Position numbers and translations under genes: made by a program
The notes under the pieces: generated by a model
Told to the model about the DNA's origin: nothing
What the model saw: the letters and a program-made list of their open reading frames with translations, nothing else
Database searches by the model: none
Part shown: in pieces, positions 1 through 8,255 of the stretch
Position numbering within the stretch: position 1 is the stretch's first letter
Layout of the letters: every line of letters starts with the position of its first letter
Origin: an uncultured Anaerolineae bacterium
GTDB lineage: Bacteria; Chloroflexota; Anaerolineae; Anaerolineales; UBA4823
Assembly (NCBI GenBank): GCA_937129505.1
Contig: CAKZNJ010000048.1
Location: 1-11,111, forward strand
Reading direction: 5' to 3'
Length of the DNA stretch: 11,111 nucleotides

Positions 1-806
1 CGGTCGTTCAAATCAATGGAAGGCTTCTCGTTCAGCAAATCCATGTGGGCTTTCCAATAAGTATACGTGGTACCTACATCCACCCAATAGCCACTGTAGG
101 GGAAGCCAAGCACTCGAGCCCCACTGCGGACTAACTTGGGTAGGATGTCTTTTCCGAAATCGTGGGATGAATCGGGGTCTTTGTGATCCTCCCACAGGAC
201 TTTATCTAAAACATCCATGCGGAAGACATACACTCCCATATTGGCGAGATTTGTGGGAGGTTGAAGAGGTTTTTCGACAAATGAGAGGACGCGATAATTC
301 GAATCGACTTCGACAATGCCAAAGCGAGGTGCTTCTTCCATTGGCACGCGAATTGTAGCCATCGTTAGGTCGGCGTCATGGTCATGATGAAAGGCGATCA
401 AGGCGTCATAATCCATGCAATAGACATGATCGCCGGATAAGATTAAGATCGTATCGGGGTGGTTGTGTTTGATGAAGCTGAAGTTCTGTTGAACGGCATC
501 CGCCGTGCCAAGATACCAATCGGCACTGCGTCTTCCTCGGAAGGGCGTGTAAAGGCGCACACCGCCCGTAAAGTCGCGGTCCAAATCCCATGGTCCGCCT
601 GCGCCGATGTGTTCAATCAGCGAGTGAGGGCGGTACTGGAGTAAAATCATCACATCGAAAATTCCTGAGTTGACACAATTGGAAAGGGTGAAGTCAATAA
701 TTCGATATTTGCCGGCGAAGGGGACGGCCGGTTTAGTGCGTTTTGCTGTCAGAACACTGAGCCGACATCCTTCTCCACCCGCTAAAATCACAGCGCGAGT
801 CTTCAT
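1..806 (-). CDS. glgC: Glucose-1-phosphate adenylyltransferase (ADP-glucose pyrophosphorylase), 3' end cut by window edge
   Basis: Makes ADP-glucose from glucose-1-phosphate and ATP, the committed step of bacterial glycogen synthesis, in the cytoplasm. The reading frame stays open from the ATG at 806-804 to base 1, giving 268 codons; family members are usually about 410-430 residues, so the C-terminal left-handed beta-helix is off the window. Visible motifs: nucleotide-binding loop GGEGCRL (residues 10-16), [15 protein letters not shown] (25-39), [25 protein letters not shown] with the metal/catalytic Asp at 126, FVEKP with the glucose-1-phosphate Lys at 179, and GYWVDVGT around residue 241 with Asp243. 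The start is firm: the nucleotide-binding loop begins only nine residues in, and the ATG overlaps the glgA stop as ATGA, implying translational coupling. Family assignment is near certain. Its allosteric effector cannot be read from the sequence. Confidence 0.96.
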   Translation of the reverse strand, partial: MKTRAVILAGGEGCRLSVLTAKRTKPAVPFAGKYRIIDFTLSNCVNSGIFDVMILLQYRPHSLIEHIGAGGPWDLDRDFTGGVRLYTPFRGRRSADWYLGTADAVQQNFSFIKHNHPDTILILSGDHVYCMDYDALIAFHHDHDADLTMATIRVPMEEAPRFGIVEVDSNYRVLSFVEKPLQPPTNLANMGVYVFRMDVLDKVLWEDHKDPDSSHDFGKDILPKLVRSGARVLGFPYSGYWVDVGTTYTYWKAHMDLLNEKPSIDLND

Positions 807-2269
807 GAGCTACCCTCTTGAACTACCGGATCGAGTATTTTCTTTTCAACAACCTCTTGATAGACATTGAGATATTGTCTGGCAGACCTTGCCCAGGAAA
901 AATCTTGCATCATCCCGTTGCGTTGCATCTTTCGCCAAGCCCTGCGTTGAGCAAAATTTTGGATGGCTCGGCGCAGAGTTTCCTCTAAGGCGTCGCTGGA
1001 GGCGCTTTCGAATAAGTATCCCGTCGAGGTGTGGGGATTGCCGCTGTCTTGGATGGTATCACGCAGTCCACCTGTCGCTCTGCCCACTGGAACGGTGCCA
1101 TAGCGCATGGCGATCATCTGAGCTAAGCCACACGGCTCGTAGCGCGAGGGAATCAAGAGCATGTCGGCGGCAGCGTAGAGCCGATGACTGAGATGGGGGT
1201 CAAACCGCAAGATGGCTTTATATCGATCGGGGATATCTAGTTGAAGTTGTGCAACTGCTTGTTCGACTGCTGCATTGCCTGTACCGAGGATTAGCGCTTG
1301 CCAAGGGATATCTTTCATCTTGCGTAGAGCAGAGAGCGCTAGATCTATCCCTTTCTGGTAATCTAACCGCGTGATCATGGCGATCAAGGGAGTGTCTGGG
1401 GAAGGTTGCCAACCGAGTTCTTTCAATAGGAGCTTCTTGTTGTTTTCTTTTTTATCTAGATTATGCAGGTCGTAAGTGACAGCGATGTAGGGGTCCGTAG
1501 ATGGATCCCATACTTTCAGGTCTAGGCCGTTGAGGATGCCAACGATGTCATTGCGTCGGGAACATAGATATTCCTGCAACCCTGCGCCAAAGTCGGCGGT
1601 TTGAATTTCCTTTGCGTAAGTGGGAGAAACAGCGATAATGCGGTCGGCAGCATAAATGCCCAAGGGTAATGGGAGTTGCTGCGCCCAAACGGGTAAGGGA
1701 GAGTTCAAGGCAGGTGGTAAGCCAAACTCGGTCAGCGCCTCGCCGGCGCCATGGCCAAGATAGGGCAGGTTGTGAATGGTTAGCACCCGACCGGTATGGC
1801 GAAAAAAGGTTTCATCTTGAACCAGCAGGGCATACAGGGCGGGAGCCGTATGCCAATCATTGGCATGAACAATATCCGGTTGCCAATCGATAGTTTGGGC
1901 AAGTTCCAAACAGGCAAGGGAAAAGAAGGTGAATTTGATCCCATCCAAGCTGGCATCGGCAGAATAAACCGGCGCGTCTTGGGCAAAGCAGTTGCCGTTG
2001 ATGAAGTAGGTCTTTACGCTGGAATTTTCGAGTTCGTATACCTGAGCTTGGAGCGGTTGAGGGTAATGGGGGATGAACAGGTTGGTCAAAAACTTTAAGG
2101 GGGGAGGTTGCTGTTGAAGTGCGCCGTGAAATGGAATCGCTACCCGGATGTCGATACTGTTCGGGGCGGTAATCTCCTGTAACGCATGAGGGAGCGAGCC
2201 GGCAACATCCCCCAAGCCGCCAACTTTTATATAGGGTTCCGCTTCAGCGGCTAAATAAAAAATTTTCAC
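803..2269 (-). CDS. glgA: Glycogen synthase (ADP-glucose type, GT5)
   Basis: Transfers glucose from ADP-glucose to the non-reducing end of an alpha-1,4-glucan. At 488 residues it is full length for bacterial GlgA. It has the GT-B two-domain fold. The N-terminal half carries the ADP-glucose loop [13 protein letters not shown] (Lys15 onward) and HANDWHTA (135-142). The C-terminal half carries RLDYQKG with Lys306, and PSRYEPCGL with Glu378, which correspond to E. coli Lys305 and Glu377, followed by [15 protein letters not shown]. The start is GTG at 2269-2267, giving [21 protein letters not shown], the normal GlgA beginning; a purine stretch AAAGAGAT lies about 8-9 nt upstream as a modest ribosome-binding site. 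Its stop overlaps the glgC start by 4 bp, so the order is glgA then glgC in one transcript. The 134-bp gap upstream should hold its promoter, but no good -35/-10 pair is visible there. No missing catalytic residue was seen. Confidence 0.97.
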   Translation of the reverse strand: MKIFYLAAEAEPYIKVGGLGDVAGSLPHALQEITAPNSIDIRVAIPFHGALQQQPPPLKFLTNLFIPHYPQPLQAQVYELENSSVKTYFINGNCFAQDAPVYSADASLDGIKFTFFSLACLELAQTIDWQPDIVHANDWHTAPALYALLVQDETFFRHTGRVLTIHNLPYLGHGAGEALTEFGLPPALNSPLPVWAQQLPLPLGIYAADRIIAVSPTYAKEIQTADFGAGLQEYLCSRRNDIVGILNGLDLKVWDPSTDPYIAVTYDLHNLDKKENNKKLLLKELGWQPSPDTPLIAMITRLDYQKGIDLALSALRKMKDIPWQALILGTGNAAVEQAVAQLQLDIPDRYKAILRFDPHLSHRLYAAADMLLIPSRYEPCGLAQMIAMRYGTVPVGRATGGLRDTIQDSGNPHTSTGYLFESASSDALEETLRRAIQNFAQRRAWRKMQRNGMMQDFSWARSARQYLNVYQEVVEKKILDPVVQEGSS

Positions 2270-2371
2270 TGTCCGTATCTCTTTAGGCGTTTCTTCTATT
2301 TTACCCTAGCTATTCTATTGGGATGGGTGAAATCTTGCGCTTTTGAAAGGAAATGAACTTGATAAAAAAGG

Positions 2372-2377
2372 TATAAT
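2372..2377 (+). promoter_or_regulatory. Candidate -10 element (TATAAT) for the GH57 gene
   Basis: A perfect TATAAT lies 32 bp upstream of the GH57 ATG at 2410, which would put the transcript start near 2384 and leave a short leader of about 26 nt. There is no convincing -35: TTGAAA (2343-2348) is 23 bp away and TTGATA (2359-2364) only 7 bp away. Activation by a regulator or use of another sigma factor is possible. The call rests on the single hexamer and its position. Confidence 0.45.
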
Positions 2378-2395
2378 CAGGCTCGGTTTCATAAA

Positions 2396-2407
2396 GCAAC
2401 TAGTTGC
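2396..2407. promoter_or_regulatory. Perfect 12-bp palindrome at the GH57 translation start, possible operator
   Basis: GCAACTAGTTGC is an exact inverted repeat without a spacer. It lies about 12-24 bp after the predicted transcript start and two bases before the ATG at 2410, where a Shine-Dalgarno sequence would normally be. Palindromes of the GCAA-N-TTGC type are typical of LacI/GalR-family operators that control sugar genes, although those usually have a central CG, which this lacks. A perfect 12-mer palindrome is expected a few times by chance in 11 kb but rarely in a 134-bp gap. No regulator gene is in the window. Confidence 0.35.
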
Positions 2408-2409
2408 AC

Positions 2410-3855
2410 ATGACGAAGTACTATCTTTGTGTTCATGCTCATTTTTATCAACCGCCGCGGGAGGACCCGCGGACTGGGCAAATTCCGCTTGAGCCCGGCG
2501 CAGCTCCCTACCCGAATTGGAACGAGAGGATTTACCAAGAATGTTATCGCCCGAACGTGGAATTGGGTAACTTTGAGCGCATCAGTTACAATGTAGGGCC
2601 TACCTTGTTCGAGTGGATGGCTAGCGAACACCCTGACACCCTTGTCGAGATTACCAACGCGGATCGGCGTGTCTGGACTCGTGAAGGGGTTGGCAATGCA
2701 ATGGCGATGCCCTATCACCATACCATTCTTCCTTTGGCGACCACTCTGGATAAGGTGACTCAGGTACGATGGGGGATCATGGAATTTGAAGCCCGCTACG
2801 GGCGTTCGCCAGAGGGAATGTGGTTACCTGAAACAGCGGTTGATCTTGAGACGTTACGTGTTTTAGCAGATCACGGTATTCGTTTTACGATCTTGGCGCC
2901 GTGGCAAGCTGAGAAAGAGAAACTCGATGTTACCCAACCCTATTGGGTTGAATTGGCCGGTGGAAAGTCGATTGTGGTCTTCTTCTACCATGCTCCTCTC
3001 AGCGGAGGGATCAGCTTTAACCCTCACTTGACCATCAATGCCGATCAATTCGCTGCCGAGTCTCTCCTACCGGCTTATCGCAGCGAGGGCAGAAAACGAG
3101 CGAGAGCTAAACTTTTTCTATTAGCTTCGGATGGGGAGCTATACGGTCATCATCAGCCTTTACGACAATATTTTTTACAAAGGCTGCTGACCGACTCTTG
3201 TCGCATAAATGAGATAGAGGTTACATATCCAGCAAAATGGCTAAAACTTTTCAATCCAACCAAGGGGATTGAAATTCGCCAGCGAACATCGTGGAGCTGT
3301 CATCATGGAATCGAAAGGTGGTGCAACGGTTGTGCTTGCACTGCAGGCGATTCGACTTGGAAGAAAGCTTTGCGCTCCGCATTGGACGAAATCGCCGCCG
3401 AAATCGATCGTATTTATTACCATCAGGCCGCTAAGTATGTCGATGATCCGTGGGAAATGCGCCATAGCTATCTCAAAGTCTTGCTTGGGCAGGTATCTTT
3501 AGAGCGCTTTTTTGTCGAGATGGCGGGAAAACCCTTAAGCATCTCTGCACATCAACAGCTCCTCCAACTTCTTGAGGCTCAATTCGAACGCCAAAGGATG
3601 TTTGCCTCGTGCGGTTGGTTCTTTGAGGAGTTTGATCGCATCGAACCGCGCAACGCAATTGCTTATGCAGCTCATGCTGTTCGTCTGACCGAGTTAGCTA
3701 GCGGGATTGATCTATCCGATTTTGCACTTCAAATGCTTTCGAAAGTCGTTAGTCCAACAACCGACTTGCGGGGGGATGAGGTGTATATCCAATTTAGTAG
3801 GGTGGCTAGCAAAGCAGATGTGGAATACCCCGCTACGGTATCACACCATGCCTGA
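2410..3855 (+). CDS. Glycoside hydrolase family 57 protein, DUF3536-type
   Basis: A cytoplasmic protein (no signal peptide) of 481 residues, likely acting on alpha-glucans. The N-terminus shows the GH57 first motif as HAHFYQPPREDP (9-20). GMWLPETAVD (136-145) holds Glu141, in the position of the GH57 nucleophile of the WLPE motif. ASDGELYGHH (239-248) is the later conserved Asp/Glu/His block and may supply the acid/base Asp241. A Cys/His-rich stretch WSCHHGIERWCNGCAC (295-310) follows, then a helical tail. From memory, the start and the W-S-C-x-H-G motif match the GH57 group carrying DUF3536; many of those proteins are much longer (around 800 residues), so this is a short form. The ATG at 2410 is preferred over an in-frame TTG at 2404, which lies inside the palindrome; neither has a strong ribosome-binding site. 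It is the only plus-strand gene and overlaps the GH13 gene tail-to-tail by 15 bp. Exact substrate (hydrolase or branching transferase) is unknown. Confidence 0.88.
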   Translation: MTKYYLCVHAHFYQPPREDPRTGQIPLEPGAAPYPNWNERIYQECYRPNVELGNFERISYNVGPTLFEWMASEHPDTLVEITNADRRVWTREGVGNAMAMPYHHTILPLATTLDKVTQVRWGIMEFEARYGRSPEGMWLPETAVDLETLRVLADHGIRFTILAPWQAEKEKLDVTQPYWVELAGGKSIVVFFYHAPLSGGISFNPHLTINADQFAAESLLPAYRSEGRKRARAKLFLLASDGELYGHHQPLRQYFLQRLLTDSCRINEIEVTYPAKWLKLFNPTKGIEIRQRTSWSCHHGIERWCNGCACTAGDSTWKKALRSALDEIAAEIDRIYYHQAAKYVDDPWEMRHSYLKVLLGQVSLERFFVEMAGKPLSISAHQQLLQLLEAQFERQRMFASCGWFFEEFDRIEPRNAIAYAAHAVRLTELASGIDLSDFALQMLSKVVSPTTDLRGDEVYIQFSRVASKADVEYPATVSHHA

Positions 3856-6800
3856 TAAGCGCAAAAATTCCTTAAATTGATATTTGCTGAGCTGAGCGTT
3901 TGTTTTTAGGGTCTCAAAGAAAGATTGCAGTTCTGGAGATTGCTCACCCAGCTCACCTTTTCTCTTCCAACAAGCGGTGGTTATGGCGGTTGTTATGCTC
4001 AGCAAGTCAAGCCATTCCTCAAATGCCTCTTTTACAAACCAATCTATGCCTTGATATTGGTTTAAGCCAATAAATTGGCGAAAAGTGCCATCGCTGAGCC
4101 AGAGAGCTATGGTGTCAATTACAGATATATTTTCCTTGCTATCCAATTCCAAAGGATACTTCAACAGCAACTTGACAGCGAGCAGTGCCCGTTGAGTTTC
4201 TGCTTCGGTTAACATCATCCCGCGAAAGGCATCGAGCAATAGATTCTCTAGACCCCATTCTTGGAACCATAGCCAGCTTGTTTGAGATGCCTGATCAGTT
4301 TCTGTTTTGTGTAGCACTCCAAGATTGCTCAAAAAAATCCAACCCAGTATCGTTGACCATGCATAACTATCCCCTCGACAGAGCTTATCCACTGTCGGAT
4401 TGGGTTGAAGCTGTTGCAATCGCGAGAGAAGGGCTTGGCAGGAGCAGGTTAGGGCAGCTTGGAGACGTTCGCCATTCAATGGTGCGGAAAGAAAGGCTTC
4501 GATTTGCGCTGTCAGTGCAGAAGCTTTGTGCTTGATCTCTTCAATGGCGGCGTTTTGTCCCTCGGCGTTCTTGCCTTCTGCGCTACAATCCCGATGTTGG
4601 ATCAACCAATTCCACTGTCCAGCATTTATCAATTCTGCTAGAGCCTGACGTACGGGCTGGAGAAGGAGATCGGATACGGCTTGGGCGATGCTGGCTACCC
4701 CTCTTCCTTTTAGCTGTTGAGAGAGCCTTTGGTAGGATCCCTTAAGAGTGTCTTCGACCGTTTGGAAGTCGAGAAAAACATAACATTGATAAGCTCGCAA
4801 GTGCAAAAATAAACCCTGCTGGTGAAGCTCATGGTTATTGTAGAGAAATTCTAAGCCGCTCAGCGAATCGCGCAAGACAGTGAAAGTGTGCTCATCGTTT
4901 GGGATATCCAATGCCTCAACCAGGCTCTTGCGAATTAATTTTTTCTCGCCGCTGGCTTCCTTTTGTAGATAGGCACAGGAGGTTTGGATATACCCTTCCG
5001 TTTCCGCATAACGGTTATGGTAAACCACCAACGCCTTTTCATCTCCAGCCCGATTGGAATAGGCAAAAACGTCTTCATTGACATGACCATGCGGCGATTG
5101 GAAGTCGTAAAGCAAGAAGTGATCGGCTTCGGCAAACAGATATCGTTTGCGCAGGAGGGGAAAAATCCACTGTTCGTGGCGGGCGATCAGGTCAAGGTCT
5201 GGGAGTTCATCCCAGTAAGCTCGGTGGTATTCCATGCCGTATTTTTCGGTGAAACCTTCAATTTGGCCATGACCAAACATGGGCAAGCCGGGAAGCGTTG
5301 CCAACATCACGCAGATGCCGAAGTATTTATCTCCCTTGCCGAATTGATCCACAGCGGTGCGTTCATCGGGGTTGTTCATGAAGTTGACATAGCGCTTTAG
5401 GATTTGAGGATCGAATTCAACGGTGTTCTTAATCACCAATCGATACTCTTGATTTTTCTCATCGCGCAGCATGTTCATAAATGCGCTGTTATAGACACGG
5501 TGCATCCCCAACGTACGGACAAAGTAGCCTTCCATTAGCCAGAACGCTTCAGCCAGTAAGAGAGTATCGGGCACTTCCTGAGCTACTCGGTCTACCACCT
5601 CCCGCCAGAATTCGTTAGGAAAAGCGGCGTTAAATTGTTCTTTCGTCATGGAATGTTCTGAGCGGGAGGGGATATCGCCACCACTGCCCGGCTCAGGAAA
5701 CCATAAGCGCTGATAATGCCGCTTTGCCAGTGTCATAGCTGCATCGAAGCGGATGATGGGAAATAAACGGGCGACATGGAGGATGGTTTGAATGACCGTC
5801 TCACGCACTTCAGGGAGGAGATAATTCAGTTGGGCGGTATCGTTCCAGGGCATGGAGGTGCCATCGTTCCCGTGGTAGATATACCGTTCCTCACCTGTCC
5901 AGAAGTCAACCCGCTTGAAAACGACGGCTGCATCGGTGTTGTTGTAGTAATGATCTTCGAGGAAAATCCCAACCCTTTCATCCCACGAGAGATTAGGACC
6001 GTTGAAAGTATAAGAAGGGAAGGGGCTGTACATAAGCGAGATAAACCATTCAGGATGATGAATGACCCAAGGGGAATCAATGCCCATGTGGTTTGGCACC
6101 ATATCTGATGCCAGACGAATACCTCGCTGCCAAGCGCGATGGCGAAGATTCAGAAAAGCTTCCTCTCCGCCGAGGCCCGTAGCAATTTTATAGTCGAACA
6201 ACGAATATGCAGAGGCAACAGCTTCGGGATTGCCGCGCAGTTGTTTAATTCGTTGGGAAGCGGGGCTGCGCTCCCACAAACCGATCAACCATAAGGCGGT
6301 AAACCCCCAACGAGCAAGCTGATCCAATTCCTCGTCGGGAATCTGATCCAAACGGCTAATCGAGCGTTGATATTTCTTGGATAGTTGGTCTAGCCACACG
6401 TAGGTATTCTTTGCCATCATCACCACGCGGGGCATCCAATCTCGGTCAGGGCTAAAGCGCTCAAGCTCCAATTCGAGGGGGTCGAATTGCAACACCGGGG
6501 CAATGCCGGCACCGGCAAATATAGCTTTCTCCTCTTCTTTAATGAAATCCAGACTGGAAAGTAATCGTTTGAGGAGGTCACCGAGTAGGTACCCCCAATG
6601 CTTGCGGATGTATTCCAATTGACCAGGGAGGGAATGGGGTACAGCAATGGCCGGGCTGCGCAGCATCGCAACGAGATTTTGGTCTTGGGGACCAAAGGTT
6701 GGTTGATGATCGAAAAAGAGGCTTAGTTGATGAATAATTTGAGCGTATGCGCTGTTTTGATTTAGATTTCGATCGTCAAACAATTCTCGGAAAGGTTCAA

Positions 6801-7284
6801 AGGCGGGATTGACGTTTGCCAACCATAACAAAAGCAGTTCTTCTAAGGTGACGGCGCGGTTGCTCCATGTTCCACTGGGGTACGTGCTGCTACCTGAGAG
6901 ATATTCTTCAATAGAGATTTCCTGACGATAAACCGCAGTGGGAGGGAATTCAGCGACAAATTGAGACAAGCTCGCCTGAAGGGCTTCCTTGCCGATGACC
7001 CTTTCCAAATAAACAACGGCTTGTTCCATCACATCTGGTCGCCGTTGTTGGCGGTACTTTTCAACCACGAGATGGAGAATTTCATCGATTAGCCCCATTG
7101 CGTTGAGACTGCCGGCTTGAATCGCTTGCTGGGGGAAGCGAGCCAGATCCCGCTTGGCGTTGATCTTTTGAGCAAATTCGCGAGCGGCGCGAAAATTGGC
7201 GAAGATTACAATGCCGTTGGTCGCAAACAAGCGTTGATCGAAATCATATTTTTGGCGAGCCCGTCTTGAAACGTGAAATTCCAT
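3841..7284 (-). CDS. Very long GH13 (alpha-amylase family) protein with N- and C-terminal extensions
   Basis: 1147 residues; an ordinary alpha-amylase has about 450-650. Three parts are visible. Residues 1 to about 300 form a mostly helical region I do not recognise. A GH13 barrel spans about 300-760 with region I DMVPNH (394-399), region II RFDAAMTLAK with nucleophile Asp514, region III LLAEAFW with acid/base Glu579, and region IV FMNNPDE with Asp640. From about 760 come a beta-rich part and then roughly 300 helical residues of unknown role. The catalytic triad is intact, but the usual region IV His before Asp640 is Pro639. No signal peptide is seen, so it is probably cytoplasmic. The ATG at 7284 is chosen because AGGTG and AGGAAAG precede it; a GTG at 7296, abutting the CDF stop, would add four residues. 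Placement beside glgA and GH57 suggests glycogen remodelling. The activity (amylase, debranching, transferase) cannot be told from sequence. Confidence 0.92.
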   Translation of the reverse strand: MEFHVSRRARQKYDFDQRLFATNGIVIFANFRAAREFAQKINAKRDLARFPQQAIQAGSLNAMGLIDEILHLVVEKYRQQRRPDVMEQAVVYLERVIGKEALQASLSQFVAEFPPTAVYRQEISIEEYLSGSSTYPSGTWSNRAVTLEELLLLWLANVNPAFEPFRELFDDRNLNQNSAYAQIIHQLSLFFDHQPTFGPQDQNLVAMLRSPAIAVPHSLPGQLEYIRKHWGYLLGDLLKRLLSSLDFIKEEEKAIFAGAGIAPVLQFDPLELELERFSPDRDWMPRVVMMAKNTYVWLDQLSKKYQRSISRLDQIPDEELDQLARWGFTALWLIGLWERSPASQRIKQLRGNPEAVASAYSLFDYKIATGLGGEEAFLNLRHRAWQRGIRLASDMVPNHMGIDSPWVIHHPEWFISLMYSPFPSYTFNGPNLSWDERVGIFLEDHYYNNTDAAVVFKRVDFWTGEERYIYHGNDGTSMPWNDTAQLNYLLPEVRETVIQTILHVARLFPIIRFDAAMTLAKRHYQRLWFPEPGSGGDIPSRSEHSMTKEQFNAAFPNEFWREVVDRVAQEVPDTLLLAEAFWLMEGYFVRTLGMHRVYNSAFMNMLRDEKNQEYRLVIKNTVEFDPQILKRYVNFMNNPDERTAVDQFGKGDKYFGICVMLATLPGLPMFGHGQIEGFTEKYGMEYHRAYWDELPDLDLIARHEQWIFPLLRKRYLFAEADHFLLYDFQSPHGHVNEDVFAYSNRAGDEKALVVYHNRYAETEGYIQTSCAYLQKEASGEKKLIRKSLVEALDIPNDEHTFTVLRDSLSGLEFLYNNHELHQQGLFLHLRAYQCYVFLDFQTVEDTLKGSYQRLSQQLKGRGVASIAQAVSDLLLQPVRQALAELINAGQWNWLIQHRDCSAEGKNAEGQNAAIEEIKHKASALTAQIEAFLSAPLNGERLQAALTCSCQALLSRLQQLQPNPTVDKLCRGDSYAWSTILGWIFLSNLGVLHKTETDQASQTSWLWFQEWGLENLLLDAFRGMMLTEAETQRALLAVKLLLKYPLELDSKENISVIDTIALWLSDGTFRQFIGLNQYQGIDWFVKEAFEEWLDLLSITTAITTACWKRKGELGEQSPELQSFFETLKTNAQLSKYQFKEFLRLSGMV

Positions 7285-7296
7285 CTTTCCTAGCAC

Positions 7297-8235
7297 CTAA
7301 TGAGAATGGCTGGTATTTAAGTCGCAATACAATAGGGCTGGCTCGCACTCTTTGCATTCGAGTTGAAGGGTTGCGTGGCTGATCAAATAGCGTTGGTGTA
7401 AAAGCTGCCCTATTTTCTGTTGAATCACGGCTCCCTCGCTCAAGAAGATGTCATCGGTGACAATATGGGCAGAGAGAGAGCGCATTTCAGCGGTGATGCT
7501 CCAGACATGTAAATCGTGAACATCAATCACACCGGGCACTTGACGCAAATCCTCGACAAGCTGATTGACATCGATGTCTTTTGGTGAACTCTCGAGTAAG
7601 ATTTGGATTGTCTCGATCACGATTTTGACCGCGTTCCAGAGGATTAAGCCTACAATAAGGAGACTGGCGAGGGGGTCTAACCAATTGTATCCCGTGAAAG
7701 CGATGGCAATTGCTGCGACAAAGGCTCCTAGGGTAGAAAAAACATCTCCCATTAAGTGCAAGTAAGCACTGCGTAGATTGAGATCGGTTTTGCTGCCGTG
7801 GCGAATCAGCAAGGCTGTCACAAGGTTGACAAGAAAGGCAATCGCACTAGCGATGCTCATGAGCGTTGATTGGATTTCCAAAGGTTCGCGGAAGCGGCGA
7901 TATGCTTCTAATCCGACAAAAAGCGAAACAATCATCAAGCTGGCAGCATTGAGCAGAGCAATGAGAATCCCTGCCCGATGATAACCGTAGGTGTGGTTTG
8001 AATTCGCCGGTTTTAAAGACAGGCGGATGGCGAGCCAGCTCAGTGCTAGTGTCAGCACGTCGGTTAGGTTGTGAGCCGCATCGCTCAACAGGGCAAGGCT
8101 ATTGGCTAAAATGCCCGTGATCACCTCGAAGATGACAAAAGCTAAGGTGATCCCTAACGAAAGCGCCAAGCGGTGGGAATGTTGTTCATGGACAACAGCG
8201 ATAGGTTGGGATGTTCTGAGATGATCGGTAGTCAT
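7297..8235 (-). CDS. Cation diffusion facilitator (CDF) metal exporter, zinc-type
   Basis: A 312-residue inner-membrane antiporter that exports divalent metal ions, most likely zinc, in exchange for protons. There are six predicted membrane segments between residues about 23 and 205, then a cytoplasmic domain including DVHDLHVWSITAEMRSLSAHIV. The metal site is visible in segments 2 and 5: DAAHNLTD (Asp52, His55, Asp59) and HLMGD (His160, Asp164). The His-Asp/His-Asp arrangement is that of zinc/cadmium exporters such as CzcD and ZitB; YiiP-like members have Asp-Asp/His-Asp. YGYHRAG (83-89) is the usual CDF loop motif. Extra metal ligands occur at both ends: His16, His19 and His21, and a tail with Cys294, Cys297, Cys304, His310 and His312. 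The gene starts with ATG, 20 bp after the HAD stop, without an obvious ribosome-binding site, and ends directly before the GH13 gene. No metal-responsive operator was seen. Confidence 0.94.
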   Translation of the reverse strand: MTTDHLRTSQPIAVVHEQHSHRLALSLGITLAFVIFEVITGILANSLALLSDAAHNLTDVLTLALSWLAIRLSLKPANSNHTYGYHRAGILIALLNAASLMIVSLFVGLEAYRRFREPLEIQSTLMSIASAIAFLVNLVTALLIRHGSKTDLNLRSAYLHLMGDVFSTLGAFVAAIAIAFTGYNWLDPLASLLIVGLILWNAVKIVIETIQILLESSPKDIDVNQLVEDLRQVPGVIDVHDLHVWSITAEMRSLSAHIVTDDIFLSEGAVIQQKIGQLLHQRYLISHATLQLECKECEPALLYCDLNTSHSH

Positions 8236-8255
8236 GGCGGGATTTTATCACGAGC

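Larger units (their letters stand above)
2270..2409. promoter_or_regulatory. Divergent intergenic region between glgA and the GH57 gene
   Basis: This is the only sizeable non-coding gap in the window and separates glgA (leftward) from the GH57 gene (rightward), so both promoters should sit here. It is more A+T-rich than the flanking genes. Toward GH57 there is a perfect TATAAT and a 12-bp palindrome, listed separately. Toward glgA the best -10-like strings on the minus strand are TAAAAT (2303-2298) and TAGAAT (2317-2312), but neither has a recognisable -35 at 16-18 bp. No terminator-like hairpin with a T-run and no riboswitch-like fold were noticed. Confidence 0.6.

Noticed and set aside
2294..2319. 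Direct repeat TTCTATT (2294-2300 and 2313-2319), spaced 19 bp, upstream of glgA
   Set aside because: It is short, A+T-rich and does not match a known operator, so chance is likely.
2352..2375. Tiny ATG frame of seven codons (Met-Asn-Leu-Ile-Lys-Lys-Val) preceded by GAAAGG, a possible leader peptide
   Set aside because: It runs into the TATAAT box, so it would lie upstream of the predicted transcript start, and its composition shows no attenuator-like codon run.
2389..2721. 110-codon minus-strand open frame over the GH57 start
   Set aside because: It covers the promoter gap and is antisense to the GH57 first motif; no family features were seen.
4984..5400. 138-codon plus-strand open frame
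   Set aside because: It is antisense to the catalytic part of the GH13 gene, where conserved motifs show the minus strand is coding.
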